A stretch of 64,000 nt of DNA, from NCBI RefSeq assembly GCF_014699035.1, contig NZ_JACXAA010000008.1, positions 124,001 to 188,000 of the forward strand, read 5' to 3'. The notes under the pieces were generated by a model, which was given only the letters and a program-made list of their open reading frames with translations, was not told where the DNA came from and did not search any database. Below are positions 16,904 to 24,652 of the stretch, piece by piece. A program made the position numbers and the translations under genes. The stretch is from Spirosoma validum. Lineage in GTDB: Bacteria > Bacteroidota > Bacteroidia > Cytophagales > Spirosomataceae. The first letter of the stretch is position 1. Every line of letters begins with the position of its first letter.

Positions 16904-17209
16904 ATGAACGCAACGGAAGTCCGCAACAATACCCACCGGCATCGTTTTGAATTAGAAACCGATGGTAAACTGTCGATCGTCGTCTATGAGAACGTCGATG
17001 ATGAAACGCTCGCACTGGTCCATACCGAAGTAGACCCCAGTCTGGAAGGGCATGGGATTGGCTCGAAGCTGGTCGAAGGAGCATTACAGTATATTGAGGA
17101 GAATAACCTTAAAATCGTCCCTCTTTGCCCGTTTGTTGAAACGTATCTAAAACGCCACCCGGAGTGGAATCGGGTTGTATCAACGACCTATAAAACCAGC
17201 GATTTCTGA
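16904..17209 (+). CDS. Short GNAT N-acetyltransferase (COG2388-like)
   Basis: 101 residues. Compact member of the GNAT fold: HTEVDPSLEGHGIGSKLVEGAL contains the acetyl-CoA binding loop (G-H-G-I-G-S), and ending KIVPLCPFVETYLKRHPEW is typical of the YjdJ-type subgroup, which modifies unknown small targets. Divergent from the WYL regulator and followed after eight bases by the deacetylase-like gene, so probably co-transcribed with it. Confidence 0.85.
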   Translation: MNATEVRNNTHRHRFELETDGKLSIVVYENVDDETLALVHTEVDPSLEGHGIGSKLVEGALQYIEENNLKIVPLCPFVETYLKRHPEWNRVVSTTYKTSDF

Positions 17210-17217
17210 AGACCCCA

Positions 17218-18174
17218 ATGAACCGTTTTTTGCTTGCTCTGGCTCTGTTGACGCTTATTCGCGTCGATACATTTGGTCAATTGGCGAATTATCGTGTGTT
17301 TTTTGGTGTCACAACGCGTAAGCCTCAGCAGGTGGTGCTACGTCGGTGGCAGCAAAACACGCAAACTCGCTACCTGGTCCTTAATCCACAAACACTCGAA
17401 ACGTCGGTTATGCCGCTTTTAGCAGATGGTGTTAAGGTATTACCCTGGAACAGCGTATTGAAACAGGTTAGTCCGACACCGTATGGCCGAGCCATGCATG
17501 CTGAGCAGCAGCGCGATAGTAATTTGCAGGATGCGGGTATTGAACGAACGGACACAACCGAGCGCGGCTTCAGTCTGACCGTCGATCTTTGTCCGTCGAC
17601 AAAACCGTTGACGCGTTCGGTCTTTGAGCAATTGATCCGTGCCTTTGAGCCAGAAGAAAAACCAATTCCTGTAACCATTACCATTACGGGACTCTGGATG
17701 GAAAGCCACCCGCAGGATCTGGATTATCTGAAAAGCCTAGTCAGTCGGGGAGAGCTGGCTATTACGTGGGTGAATCACTCATACCATCATCGATACAATC
17801 CTCAACTGCCACTGCCCGCCAATTTTCTGCTCGAAGCGAATACGAACCTAAGTGATGAAGTACTCCTGAACGAACAGGCTATGCTGCAACGTGGCCTGAC
17901 ACCGTCTATTTTCTTTCGCTTTCCAGGTCTGGTTTCCGATAAAGCTGTATTCGACAGGATTCTGGCGTTTGGCTTGCTACCCATTGGGAGCGATGCCTGG
18001 CTAGCCAAAAATCAGCCACCTAAACAAGGAAGCCTGGTGTTGATTCATGCCAATGGCAACGAACCATTGGGCATTACGGATTTTATTAACCTGATACGGC
18101 AGAAATCGCCAGCCATCGAAAACAAAACCTGGCTTCTTTACGACCTCCCCACCAGTCTGGCGAAAGAGAAGTAA
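17218..18174 (+). CDS. Secreted polysaccharide-deacetylase-like protein
   Basis: 318 residues with signal peptide ending DTFGQ (about residue 21). The C-terminal two thirds resembles a NodB-type deacetylase: strand FSLTVDLCPST in place of the usual TFDDGP, then WVNHSYHHRYNP matching the metal-binding H-x-x-x-H motif (NHSYHH), FFRFPG, and a late VLIHANGNEP. The second Asp of the DD pair is changed to Leu, so activity is not certain. Probably acts on acetylated or amino glycans in the periplasm. Confidence 0.7.
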   Translation: MNRFLLALALLTLIRVDTFGQLANYRVFFGVTTRKPQQVVLRRWQQNTQTRYLVLNPQTLETSVMPLLADGVKVLPWNSVLKQVSPTPYGRAMHAEQQRDSNLQDAGIERTDTTERGFSLTVDLCPSTKPLTRSVFEQLIRAFEPEEKPIPVTITITGLWMESHPQDLDYLKSLVSRGELAITWVNHSYHHRYNPQLPLPANFLLEANTNLSDEVLLNEQAMLQRGLTPSIFFRFPGLVSDKAVFDRILAFGLLPIGSDAWLAKNQPPKQGSLVLIHANGNEPLGITDFINLIRQKSPAIENKTWLLYDLPTSLAKEK

Positions 18175-18243
18175 GTGCCTTGAGTAAAACATCGCCACGG
18201 TTTGCGTAGCCTCCTGACTAGGCCAAACTGTCGACCAGGTTAT

Positions 18244-18987
18244 TTACTTTTCCCTTTTCTCCAGGTCTTCGATTTTTTGGCGGAGTTGGCGCACTTCGTC
18301 AATCAGTGTTTTCATGTTGTTATCCGTCTGCTGCTGATCATCTTCCACGAAAAAATTAGCCACGTAACCTGTAAACGTACCGAATAAACCGACCCCCGCT
18401 ACCATCAGAACTGCTGCAATGAGTCGCCCGAACGTAGTAACCGGAAATTTGTCGCCGTAGCCAACAGTTGTGATCGTTACAAACGCCCACCACAGCGCAT
18501 CGGAGGGGGTTTTGATATTCGCTTCGGGAACCCGTTCGACGTAGAGAATGGCAATGGCGCCAAAAATCATCAGCAGAACAGAGCTGAGTAAGACAACCGC
18601 CAACGTACCATTAGCCCGATCGCGGAAGAGGTAGTTCAGAAAATCGCGAATGGAACGAAACGAACGGACCATGCGCAGAATACGGAATACACGGACTAAT
18701 TGCCCTAGTCGGAACCAGTCTAAAGCCGGAATGCTGGCGATTAGGTCAATCCAGCCCCAGCGCAGAAATTCCCATTTGTCAGGCGCCCGGTACAGGCGTA
18801 GAAAGAAATCATACAAAAAATAAAGGCAGATGCCCGTGTCAATCTGGTCGAGGATTTCCCGCCCTTGCTTATCAATCGGAATCAGTTCCCGGACCAGCAA
18901 CGCGATGACCACATAAATCGACAACACCAGCATGATGACCTGATGAAGCGTTAGTTTTGTCGTCACAGGCTTTTTGAGGGTATTCAT
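18244..18987 (-). CDS. Voltage-gated-type potassium channel
   Basis: 247 residues from the ATG at 18987. Six-helix layout: S1 about 15-33, S2 about 52-66, S3 about 77-88, an Arg-rich S4 (VRVFRILRMVRSFRSIR, residues 99-114), S5 131-151, and a pore with selectivity filter TVGYGD (174-179) before S6 (186-212). A short coiled coil (225-246) ends the protein and could drive tetramer assembly. Its start overlaps the stop of the upstream gene by ATGA, indicating coupled translation. Confidence 0.9.
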   Translation of the reverse strand: MNTLKKPVTTKLTLHQVIMLVLSIYVVIALLVRELIPIDKQGREILDQIDTGICLYFLYDFFLRLYRAPDKWEFLRWGWIDLIASIPALDWFRLGQLVRVFRILRMVRSFRSIRDFLNYLFRDRANGTLAVVLLSSVLLMIFGAIAILYVERVPEANIKTPSDALWWAFVTITTVGYGDKFPVTTFGRLIAAVLMVAGVGLFGTFTGYVANFFVEDDQQQTDNNMKTLIDEVRQLRQKIEDLEKREK

Positions 18988-19685
18988 GATTTTGGCGGCT
19001 TGGGTGGGTGAACGGGCGAAATGCGGTCGCCTTTCTTTACCCAACGCCAGACATCGGTAAGCAGCGCCGGGTAAAATGTGATGCCGATGCTATAATAGCT
19101 CCCGTTGAAATTCTGGTCGATAGCCGTCTGGAATACGGCCACCCGATAACCGATTTGCGCACTTAAACCCACCCATCGTGTTGCCTTCCATTGACCGTAT
19201 ACACCCACCTGCGCGGGCACCAGAAAATTTCGTCGGGTTCGATCAACCGGCATGTTCTGACGAAGGTTCGTAGGAAGGGCATAGGCAATACCGCCACCAA
19301 GCTCGACTGGCACACTAACCATCCATTTTTTATTGTTCGTCATGTTCCACCAATACATGACGCTCAGATACCACATGTCGGTTCGGGTATAGTAATCCAG
19401 ATTGATACGCCGGGCCGCGTCACGTCGCCAATCAATTAGCCTCAGGTACGTAGCGTAATTAATCCAGTAATAACCCAGAGTCAGTTGATGGCGTTTAACG
19501 CCAAACTCAATACCAGCGTTCACTCCCCAGACGTTAACGTGCTGACTTTCAAGGAATGAGTCCCGAAAATCGAGGTTGAAGGCTGGCCTGATTCTGGGAC
19601 GTACCGGGTGCAGCGTATCAGCCGACGTAAGCGAATCAAGTCGGGGTGCTAAAAGTGAAAAGGCGAGTAGGCAAGCGGCAATCAT
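18984..19685 (-). CDS. Hypothetical envelope protein, beta-barrel-like
   Basis: 233 residues. N-terminal hydrophobic segment (MIAACLLAFSLLAP) as signal peptide, then strand-rich sequence with many Tyr/Trp (YYWINYATYLR; WYLSVMYWWNM; YYSIGITFYPA), consistent with an outer-membrane barrel. The C-terminus is short, basic and Pro-rich. It is translationally coupled to the potassium channel gene (four-base overlap), an odd pairing of an outer-membrane protein with an inner-membrane channel. Function unknown. Confidence 0.65.
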   Translation of the reverse strand: MIAACLLAFSLLAPRLDSLTSADTLHPVRPRIRPAFNLDFRDSFLESQHVNVWGVNAGIEFGVKRHQLTLGYYWINYATYLRLIDWRRDAARRINLDYYTRTDMWYLSVMYWWNMTNNKKWMVSVPVELGGGIAYALPTNLRQNMPVDRTRRNFLVPAQVGVYGQWKATRWVGLSAQIGYRVAVFQTAIDQNFNGSYYSIGITFYPALLTDVWRWVKKGDRISPVHPPKPPKS

Positions 19686-19729
19686 GATGCTTCACTAACC
19701 AAAAAAAACGGTTTGGGTTTACGTAGTGA

Positions 19730-21136
19730 TCAAAACTCAACGTGCGTACGTAAGGCGAACAAATTTACGGAGCCGCGATCTCCGTTGTAGCCCGGATGCT
19801 GAACCAGTTGATAATCTAACGTTAAGTAAAGCGTGTGCGCCAGCCGGGCTTTGTAAAAGATTTCGAGACTGTGTTCGGGTTTGTAGTTCGGCAAACGTCC
19901 GTCGCCCAGCATAAAACCCGATCCGCCCGCGTTCAGAAAAGCGGCATGATCGGCCGAAATTCCGTTCTGCGCTACGGCAATACCCGCAACATCATTTTCA
20001 CGCTGCCAGCGCGTGCCGCCAATATACGCACCCAGTGTGAAACTTCGGTCGATTTCGGTAAATGCCCAGGTCGCCGTTCGGCCGTTGTTCCAGCTCGCCC
20101 GGGCAAAAAGTCCACCGATAGCACCAAGGGGCTGCTCAGCATTTAAACCAAATCCGTATTTAACCCCACCGTAATCCGTTCCGGTAAGAATATACGCGGG
20201 CTCAGTTGGATAAGTACCTGCCTGTAGCAATTGCGTGGCCGACGCGTAGGTTGGCGCTTTTGTTACGTTGCGGAACGCCAGCAAACGCACGGTGCCTGCC
20301 CGACGTAACAGCCTGAACGCATGTTCGAACTCAAGGGTCAGTGCGTTATTTTTAGCGATAGTCCAGTCCAGTACGTTGCCGTTTGCAACAGTGGGCATGA
20401 GGGAAGCCGCAGCCCGAACCGCATAGGTTGGGCGGATGTACTCGACCGCCAGTCCCCAGGTGTAACCACGCGTATTGGCCGGGTAATCCCATGCGCCCAT
20501 GTTCATGAGCGACCAGTTAAGAAACTGGCTTCGTGGGTCGTGGGCATACGAATTGTTATCAAACATGTCGGCAATGGAAAATTTGCCGGCCGTAATGACC
20601 ATGCGGGAAGCGGGGATCGATTCTTCAACCTGATTAGCCTCTGATTCAGCGTCTTTCGAATCGCTTCGGCCAATCGGAATAATCTGCTCGATGTAAAACC
20701 GGGCTATGTACAGAGCTGGTCGGGCGCTACCAATCCGGAAGGTTTCACCGTTCGGGAAACCGGCAATCCCTACGGCGGGTACATACAGGCTTTCATCATT
20801 GGGCGACTGACTATCCCGATGGCCAACCCCACGTCCACCAGCCAGTTCAGGGTTTACGTACACTGCGGCACCGCGCCACAAACGGCGTCCCAGAAAAAGG
20901 GTTGTCGTAACCGAAAGGGCTGTATCGGGTTGTTCGCTCAGTGTATTATGGCCGTCGTAACCTGCACCGTTGAAACGAGTGTGCCCCTGCGCGATGGTGG
21001 TAAACTGAAAATGAAGACTCCAGTTTTTTAGCGAATCGAGATAATTGTTGTTATTATCTTGCTGAGCCTGAACGGTTTCGGGTAGTAGGGGTAAAATCAG
21101 GCAAAACCAACGTAGCAGAGTTCGGTCGTGTAGCAT
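19730..21136 (-). CDS. OprB-like carbohydrate porin
   Basis: 468 residues from the ATG at 21136, which directly begins a signal peptide (LILPLLPETVQAQ). OprB-type porins let sugars pass the outer membrane. Typical segments are HFQFTTIAQGHTRFNG at the start of the barrel, NPELAGGRGVGHR, LNWSLMNMGAWDYPANTRGYTWG and a closing DYQLVQHPGYNGDRG, ending in Phe. A GTG at 21175 overlaps the stop of the regulator gene (GTGA) and would add 13 residues; coupled translation from it is possible. The regulator upstream is the obvious candidate controller. Confidence 0.83.
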   Translation of the reverse strand: MLHDRTLLRWFCLILPLLPETVQAQQDNNNNYLDSLKNWSLHFQFTTIAQGHTRFNGAGYDGHNTLSEQPDTALSVTTTLFLGRRLWRGAAVYVNPELAGGRGVGHRDSQSPNDESLYVPAVGIAGFPNGETFRIGSARPALYIARFYIEQIIPIGRSDSKDAESEANQVEESIPASRMVITAGKFSIADMFDNNSYAHDPRSQFLNWSLMNMGAWDYPANTRGYTWGLAVEYIRPTYAVRAAASLMPTVANGNVLDWTIAKNNALTLEFEHAFRLLRRAGTVRLLAFRNVTKAPTYASATQLLQAGTYPTEPAYILTGTDYGGVKYGFGLNAEQPLGAIGGLFARASWNNGRTATWAFTEIDRSFTLGAYIGGTRWQRENDVAGIAVAQNGISADHAAFLNAGGSGFMLGDGRLPNYKPEHSLEIFYKARLAHTLYLTLDYQLVQHPGYNGDRGSVNLFALRTHVEF

Positions 21137-21171
21137 AAATACGTTACTCGAAAAAATGAACAAGTGTTTGT

Positions 21172-21852
21172 TCACAACCCCGATTTAAGAAGATAGCCTA
21201 CGCCCGTAGCGGTATGGATGAGTTTGTGCTCAAATTCCCGATCTATTTTCTTGCGGAGAAAATTAATGTAGACCTCTACTTTATTGGTGTTACAGATCGC
21301 ATCGTTATCCCACACTTTCGCCAGAATCTGCGATTTCGAGACAACCCGCCCCGCATTCTCAACCAAAAACGTCAGGAGCTGAAATTCGCGGGCGGTCAGG
21401 CTAATCCGTTTGCTGGCGCGGTAGGCAACTTTTTCGGCAATGTTCAGCTCCAGATTATCGATGCTTAGAATAGTAGGTGAGTTGAAACCGCCTGTTCGGC
21501 GTCGGTGCAGCGCGTAAATACGAGCAAGTAATTCGTCGGGATCGCACGACCTGACGACGTAATCATCGGCTCCGGCATATAGACCCTTGACTATGTGGGC
21601 GGAGTCCTTCCGGGTCGAGATGAGCATAACCGGCGTTGAGTCGTTTTCCTGGCGCAGTCGTCGGATTACGTCAAACCCGTCCATACGGGGCAGTTTTGTA
21701 TCCAGTAAAATCAGATCAAATCGACCGTGTAAAGCGATGGCAAGACCCGTATAGCCATCGGTGGCTACTTTAATAATGTACTGACGCTCAACCAGAAGTT
21801 GATGCAATGCATCGAGGTATACAGGATCGCTTTGAATCAATAGAATTTTCAT
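21172..21852 (-). CDS. OmpR/PhoB-type response regulator with degenerate receiver
   Basis: 226 residues: receiver domain (1-118) and a winged-helix DNA-binding domain (125-224; LTAREFQLLTFLVENAGRVVS in part, TGVGYLL). The receiver keeps the phospho-acceptor Asp51 (ILLDTKLP), but the acidic pair that holds magnesium is replaced by Gln7-Ser8 (ILLIQSDP) and the switch Lys by Arg101 (YVVRSCDP). So it may work without ordinary phosphorylation. No histidine kinase gene is adjacent. It is directly upstream of the porin gene and divergent from the metal efflux operon, so it may control either. Confidence 0.88.
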   Translation of the reverse strand: MKILLIQSDPVYLDALHQLLVERQYIIKVATDGYTGLAIALHGRFDLILLDTKLPRMDGFDVIRRLRQENDSTPVMLISTRKDSAHIVKGLYAGADDYVVRSCDPDELLARIYALHRRRTGGFNSPTILSIDNLELNIAEKVAYRASKRISLTAREFQLLTFLVENAGRVVSKSQILAKVWDNDAICNTNKVEVYINFLRKKIDREFEHKLIHTATGVGYLLKSGL

Positions 21853-22110
21853 ACGCCGATAACGATCGGTTTAGTTTTGGCCGCTAAAGTGTCGCGTCAA
21901 CTTTAAAAGCGATTTAAAGACGAATTAAATCTCATTTAAAAAGGAGCTTTAGCCACTAAGTATTTCTACCCGGATTGGCAGGGAACAGAGGTGAACGGCA
22001 CAATCAGTCTTTTTAAGGAAGAATTAATAACCCTTTAATAGCACCTTAACGGCCACGTGGCTACTTGCCGCCACAATAAGCCGGATTCTAGTTTATTCTG
22101 TGTTTCAATT

Positions 22111-23445
22111 ATGTCTCGTCCACGAATAGTTTCCCTTTTTAGTGTCGGTCTTCTGTTGAGCTGGCTAAGTATTTTTTCACCTCTTTCCGCGCAAACACCG
22201 GCCCAGGTCAATACAACCCCTATTGATACCGTTCGGCAGAGCCTGCCCCAACTCGAACAGCAGTTTCTGGAACGTAATTTTCAATTGTTGGCGCAACGGT
22301 ACCAGGTCGATATTGCTGATGCCGCTATCACACAGGCTGGTCTGCGTCCGAACCCAAATTTGTGGTTTCAGGGAAACTTATATAATCCCAACACACAAAA
22401 ATTTTTGCAATACGGGGCTCCCTCACAGGCCGATAAAGATGCCGGTACCTACAACAGTGGTTACTATGCGGTGCAACTGCAGCAGGTAATTCTACTGGCA
22501 GGCAAACGCAGCAAACTGGTAGCTCTTGCCGAAAGTAACCGCTCGCTGGCGAAACTGGCTTTCCGTGATATCATGCGTACGCTTCACTATCAACTTTATA
22601 CGACCTACGCCAATCTCTATTACGATTTACAGGTAGTTCGCCTGTTCGATGACGAACTAGCGCGGCAACAACGCTTGCTCGAATCGTATCGGATTGCGCT
22701 TCGGACAGGGGGCGTAGCGCCGTATGAAGTAACCCGGCTTGAGGTAGCCATTCGGGACCTTCAGGCCAACAGCGCGAATTATCATACGCAGATTGCCGAT
22801 GAGCAGGCAACCCTGCGGGTGCTGCTACGTCAGCCCAACAAAACGTTCATTCTGCCCACCGAACTTCCTGCGCTGCAAACGAATCTCCCTGCACTGGCTA
22901 CGGCACTCGACTCGGCCCAGACCAATCGACCCGACATTGGCCTGTCGCAGGAACAGATCAATAATGCGCAACGTAGTCTGGCGCTGGAAAAAGCTCGCCG
23001 GACCCCCGATTTGACAACGGGTGTATTTTTTGAGAAATATGGAAACGCGTATAACAATTTTGTGGGCTTTCAGGCCTCTATGGATTTGCCCATCCGAAAC
23101 CGAAACCAGGGAGCCATCCGGTCAGCCGAAACGACGCTCAAAAGCGTAACGAGTGGCCTGGAAAATCAGCAGACCATTGTGCAGAGTGACGTACTGAATG
23201 CCTACGATAAGCTAAACACGTATTATGATCAGTTAAATGCCCGGCCCGAGGGCTATCTGGATCGAATTCAGAATATTTCCGTCGAAGCAACCAAAGCTTA
23301 CAATGCCCGCACGATTGGTTTGCTGGATTATCTGGACAAAATCCGGACCTATCAACAGGCGCAGCTGAATAACATTAACCTGCTCAATAATCTTTATAAT
23401 ACCCAGCAATTGCTGAATTACACAACCAACACCCGTTTCTTTTAA
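22111..23445 (+). CDS. TolC-family outer-membrane efflux protein (CzcC/CusC-like)
   Basis: 444 residues from the ATG at 22111, where a signal peptide ending FSPLSAQ begins; a GTG/ATG-type start at 22057 would bury it. Outer-membrane channel of a tripartite efflux pump. Long amphipathic helices of the OEP fold with LRPNPNLWFQGNLYNP, VILLAGKRSKLVALAESN and SMDLPIRNRNQGAI, the last two typical of the metal-efflux branch. The adaptor gene follows after four bases and the RND pump after that, forming one operon. It lies divergent to the regulator. Confidence 0.88.
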   Translation: MSRPRIVSLFSVGLLLSWLSIFSPLSAQTPAQVNTTPIDTVRQSLPQLEQQFLERNFQLLAQRYQVDIADAAITQAGLRPNPNLWFQGNLYNPNTQKFLQYGAPSQADKDAGTYNSGYYAVQLQQVILLAGKRSKLVALAESNRSLAKLAFRDIMRTLHYQLYTTYANLYYDLQVVRLFDDELARQQRLLESYRIALRTGGVAPYEVTRLEVAIRDLQANSANYHTQIADEQATLRVLLRQPNKTFILPTELPALQTNLPALATALDSAQTNRPDIGLSQEQINNAQRSLALEKARRTPDLTTGVFFEKYGNAYNNFVGFQASMDLPIRNRNQGAIRSAETTLKSVTSGLENQQTIVQSDVLNAYDKLNTYYDQLNARPEGYLDRIQNISVEATKAYNARTIGLLDYLDKIRTYQQAQLNNINLLNNLYNTQQLLNYTTNTRFF

Positions 23446-23449
23446 CTTC

Positions 23450-24553
23450 ATGAAAAAGGTAATGTTCATCGTGGCCACGGCAGTGGTCCTGGGAGCCTGT
23501 GGCCGTAAAAATCCGGAGACGGAGAAAGTGCCAACTTCAACCGCTGATTCAACAAGCAGCTATTTGACCGATTCAGTACGTCGGATGAACCCCGAAGCCG
23601 AATTGACGTTGAACGGCACCGTTACGTTTGACCAGGACAACGTTGTGCGGGTGTTTCCGCTGGTGAGTGGTAACGTTCAGAAAACAACGGCTTCGCTGGG
23701 CGCTTACGTCCAGAAAGGACAGGATCTGGCGCTGATCCGCTCAGGCGATATTTCAACCTATACGAATGACTACCAGGCGGATAAGTCGGACCTGGAAGTA
23801 GCGGAACAGCAATTAAAAAACGTATCCGCGCAGTATAAGTCGGGGTTTGCATCGGAAACGGATTTCCTAACGGCTAAAAATAACGTTAAAAAAGCGCAGG
23901 ATGAATTGAGCAAGTCATCGAATATTCTACGGGTATACGGCGGCAGCACGGCCGGAACGGGTCAGCCTTCTTTTGCGGTAAAAGCACCGATTGCAGGTTA
24001 CATTGTTGAGAAAAACGTGAATACCGGTCAGGATTTGCGATCCGACAACCAGAATCCGCTCTATACCATTTCGAGTCTTCAGCAAATCTGGGTGATGGCA
24101 AACGTGTATGAACAGGACATTCCCGAAATTAAACAGGGGCAATCGGTTGATATTCAGGTTCTGGCCTATCCTGACAAAACCTTCAAAGGGGTCATTAGTA
24201 ATGTCAGCAGTGTGCTGGATGAGCAGGCACGGGTCCTGAAAGTACGTATTGTTCTGGACAACAAAGATGGGTTGCTGAAGCCTGATATGTTCGCCACGAT
24301 TCATGTCCATCTGCCTCATACGGGCGAGTCCGGGGGCGGTGAAGCGCTGGCTGTTTCGCAGAAAGCCGTTGTCTTCGACCGTGATCATTACTACGTCATT
24401 GTGCAGACAGGAAAAGACAAATACGAAGTCCGGGAAGTGAAAGTACTGCGCAATACGACTCGCTACGCCTTTATCGAAGGGGGTAACCTCAAACCCGGCG
24501 ATACCATCGTGACGGAAGGTAGCTTGTTGTTATACAATGATTTAACGGACTAA
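23450..24553 (+). CDS. Membrane fusion protein of metal RND pump (CzcB/CusB-like)
   Basis: 367 residues; lipobox LGAC so anchored as a lipoprotein. Periplasmic adaptor linking the RND pump to the TolC-type channel. Barrel-sandwich segments VFPLVSGNVQKTTASLGAYVQKGQ (in short VSGNVQKTTASLGAY) and FAVKAPIAGYIVEKNVNTG flank a helical hairpin (about 105-155), followed by a beta barrel (VLAYPDKTFKGVISNVSSVLD in part) and a membrane-proximal domain. No His/Met-rich metal-binding extension is seen. The spacer to the pump gene carries a degenerate inverted repeat. Confidence 0.88.
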   Translation: MKKVMFIVATAVVLGACGRKNPETEKVPTSTADSTSSYLTDSVRRMNPEAELTLNGTVTFDQDNVVRVFPLVSGNVQKTTASLGAYVQKGQDLALIRSGDISTYTNDYQADKSDLEVAEQQLKNVSAQYKSGFASETDFLTAKNNVKKAQDELSKSSNILRVYGGSTAGTGQPSFAVKAPIAGYIVEKNVNTGQDLRSDNQNPLYTISSLQQIWVMANVYEQDIPEIKQGQSVDIQVLAYPDKTFKGVISNVSSVLDEQARVLKVRIVLDNKDGLLKPDMFATIHVHLPHTGESGGGEALAVSQKAVVFDRDHYYVIVQTGKDKYEVREVKVLRNTTRYAFIEGGNLKPGDTIVTEGSLLLYNDLTD

Positions 24554-24556
24554 ATC

Positions 24557-24635
24557 AATGATTGAATGATTGGGTGCCTTAATGGTTGAATACGCTTCTT
24601 TGCCAAACCATTCACTCATTCGATCATTTCCTCAT
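24557..24635. repeat. Degenerate AATGA-rich inverted repeat inside efflux operon
   Basis: Left arm 24557-24589, right arm 24604-24635, about 32 bases each with roughly two thirds of positions paired, no gaps. Part of the right arm (complement AATGATCGA...ATGAGTGAAT) matches the perfect repeat at 14840-14930 except for an eight-base deletion, so they are one family. It sits in the 99-base gap between the adaptor and pump genes. Confidence 0.6.
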
Positions 24636-24652
24636 TCTACATTACTCTTCCC

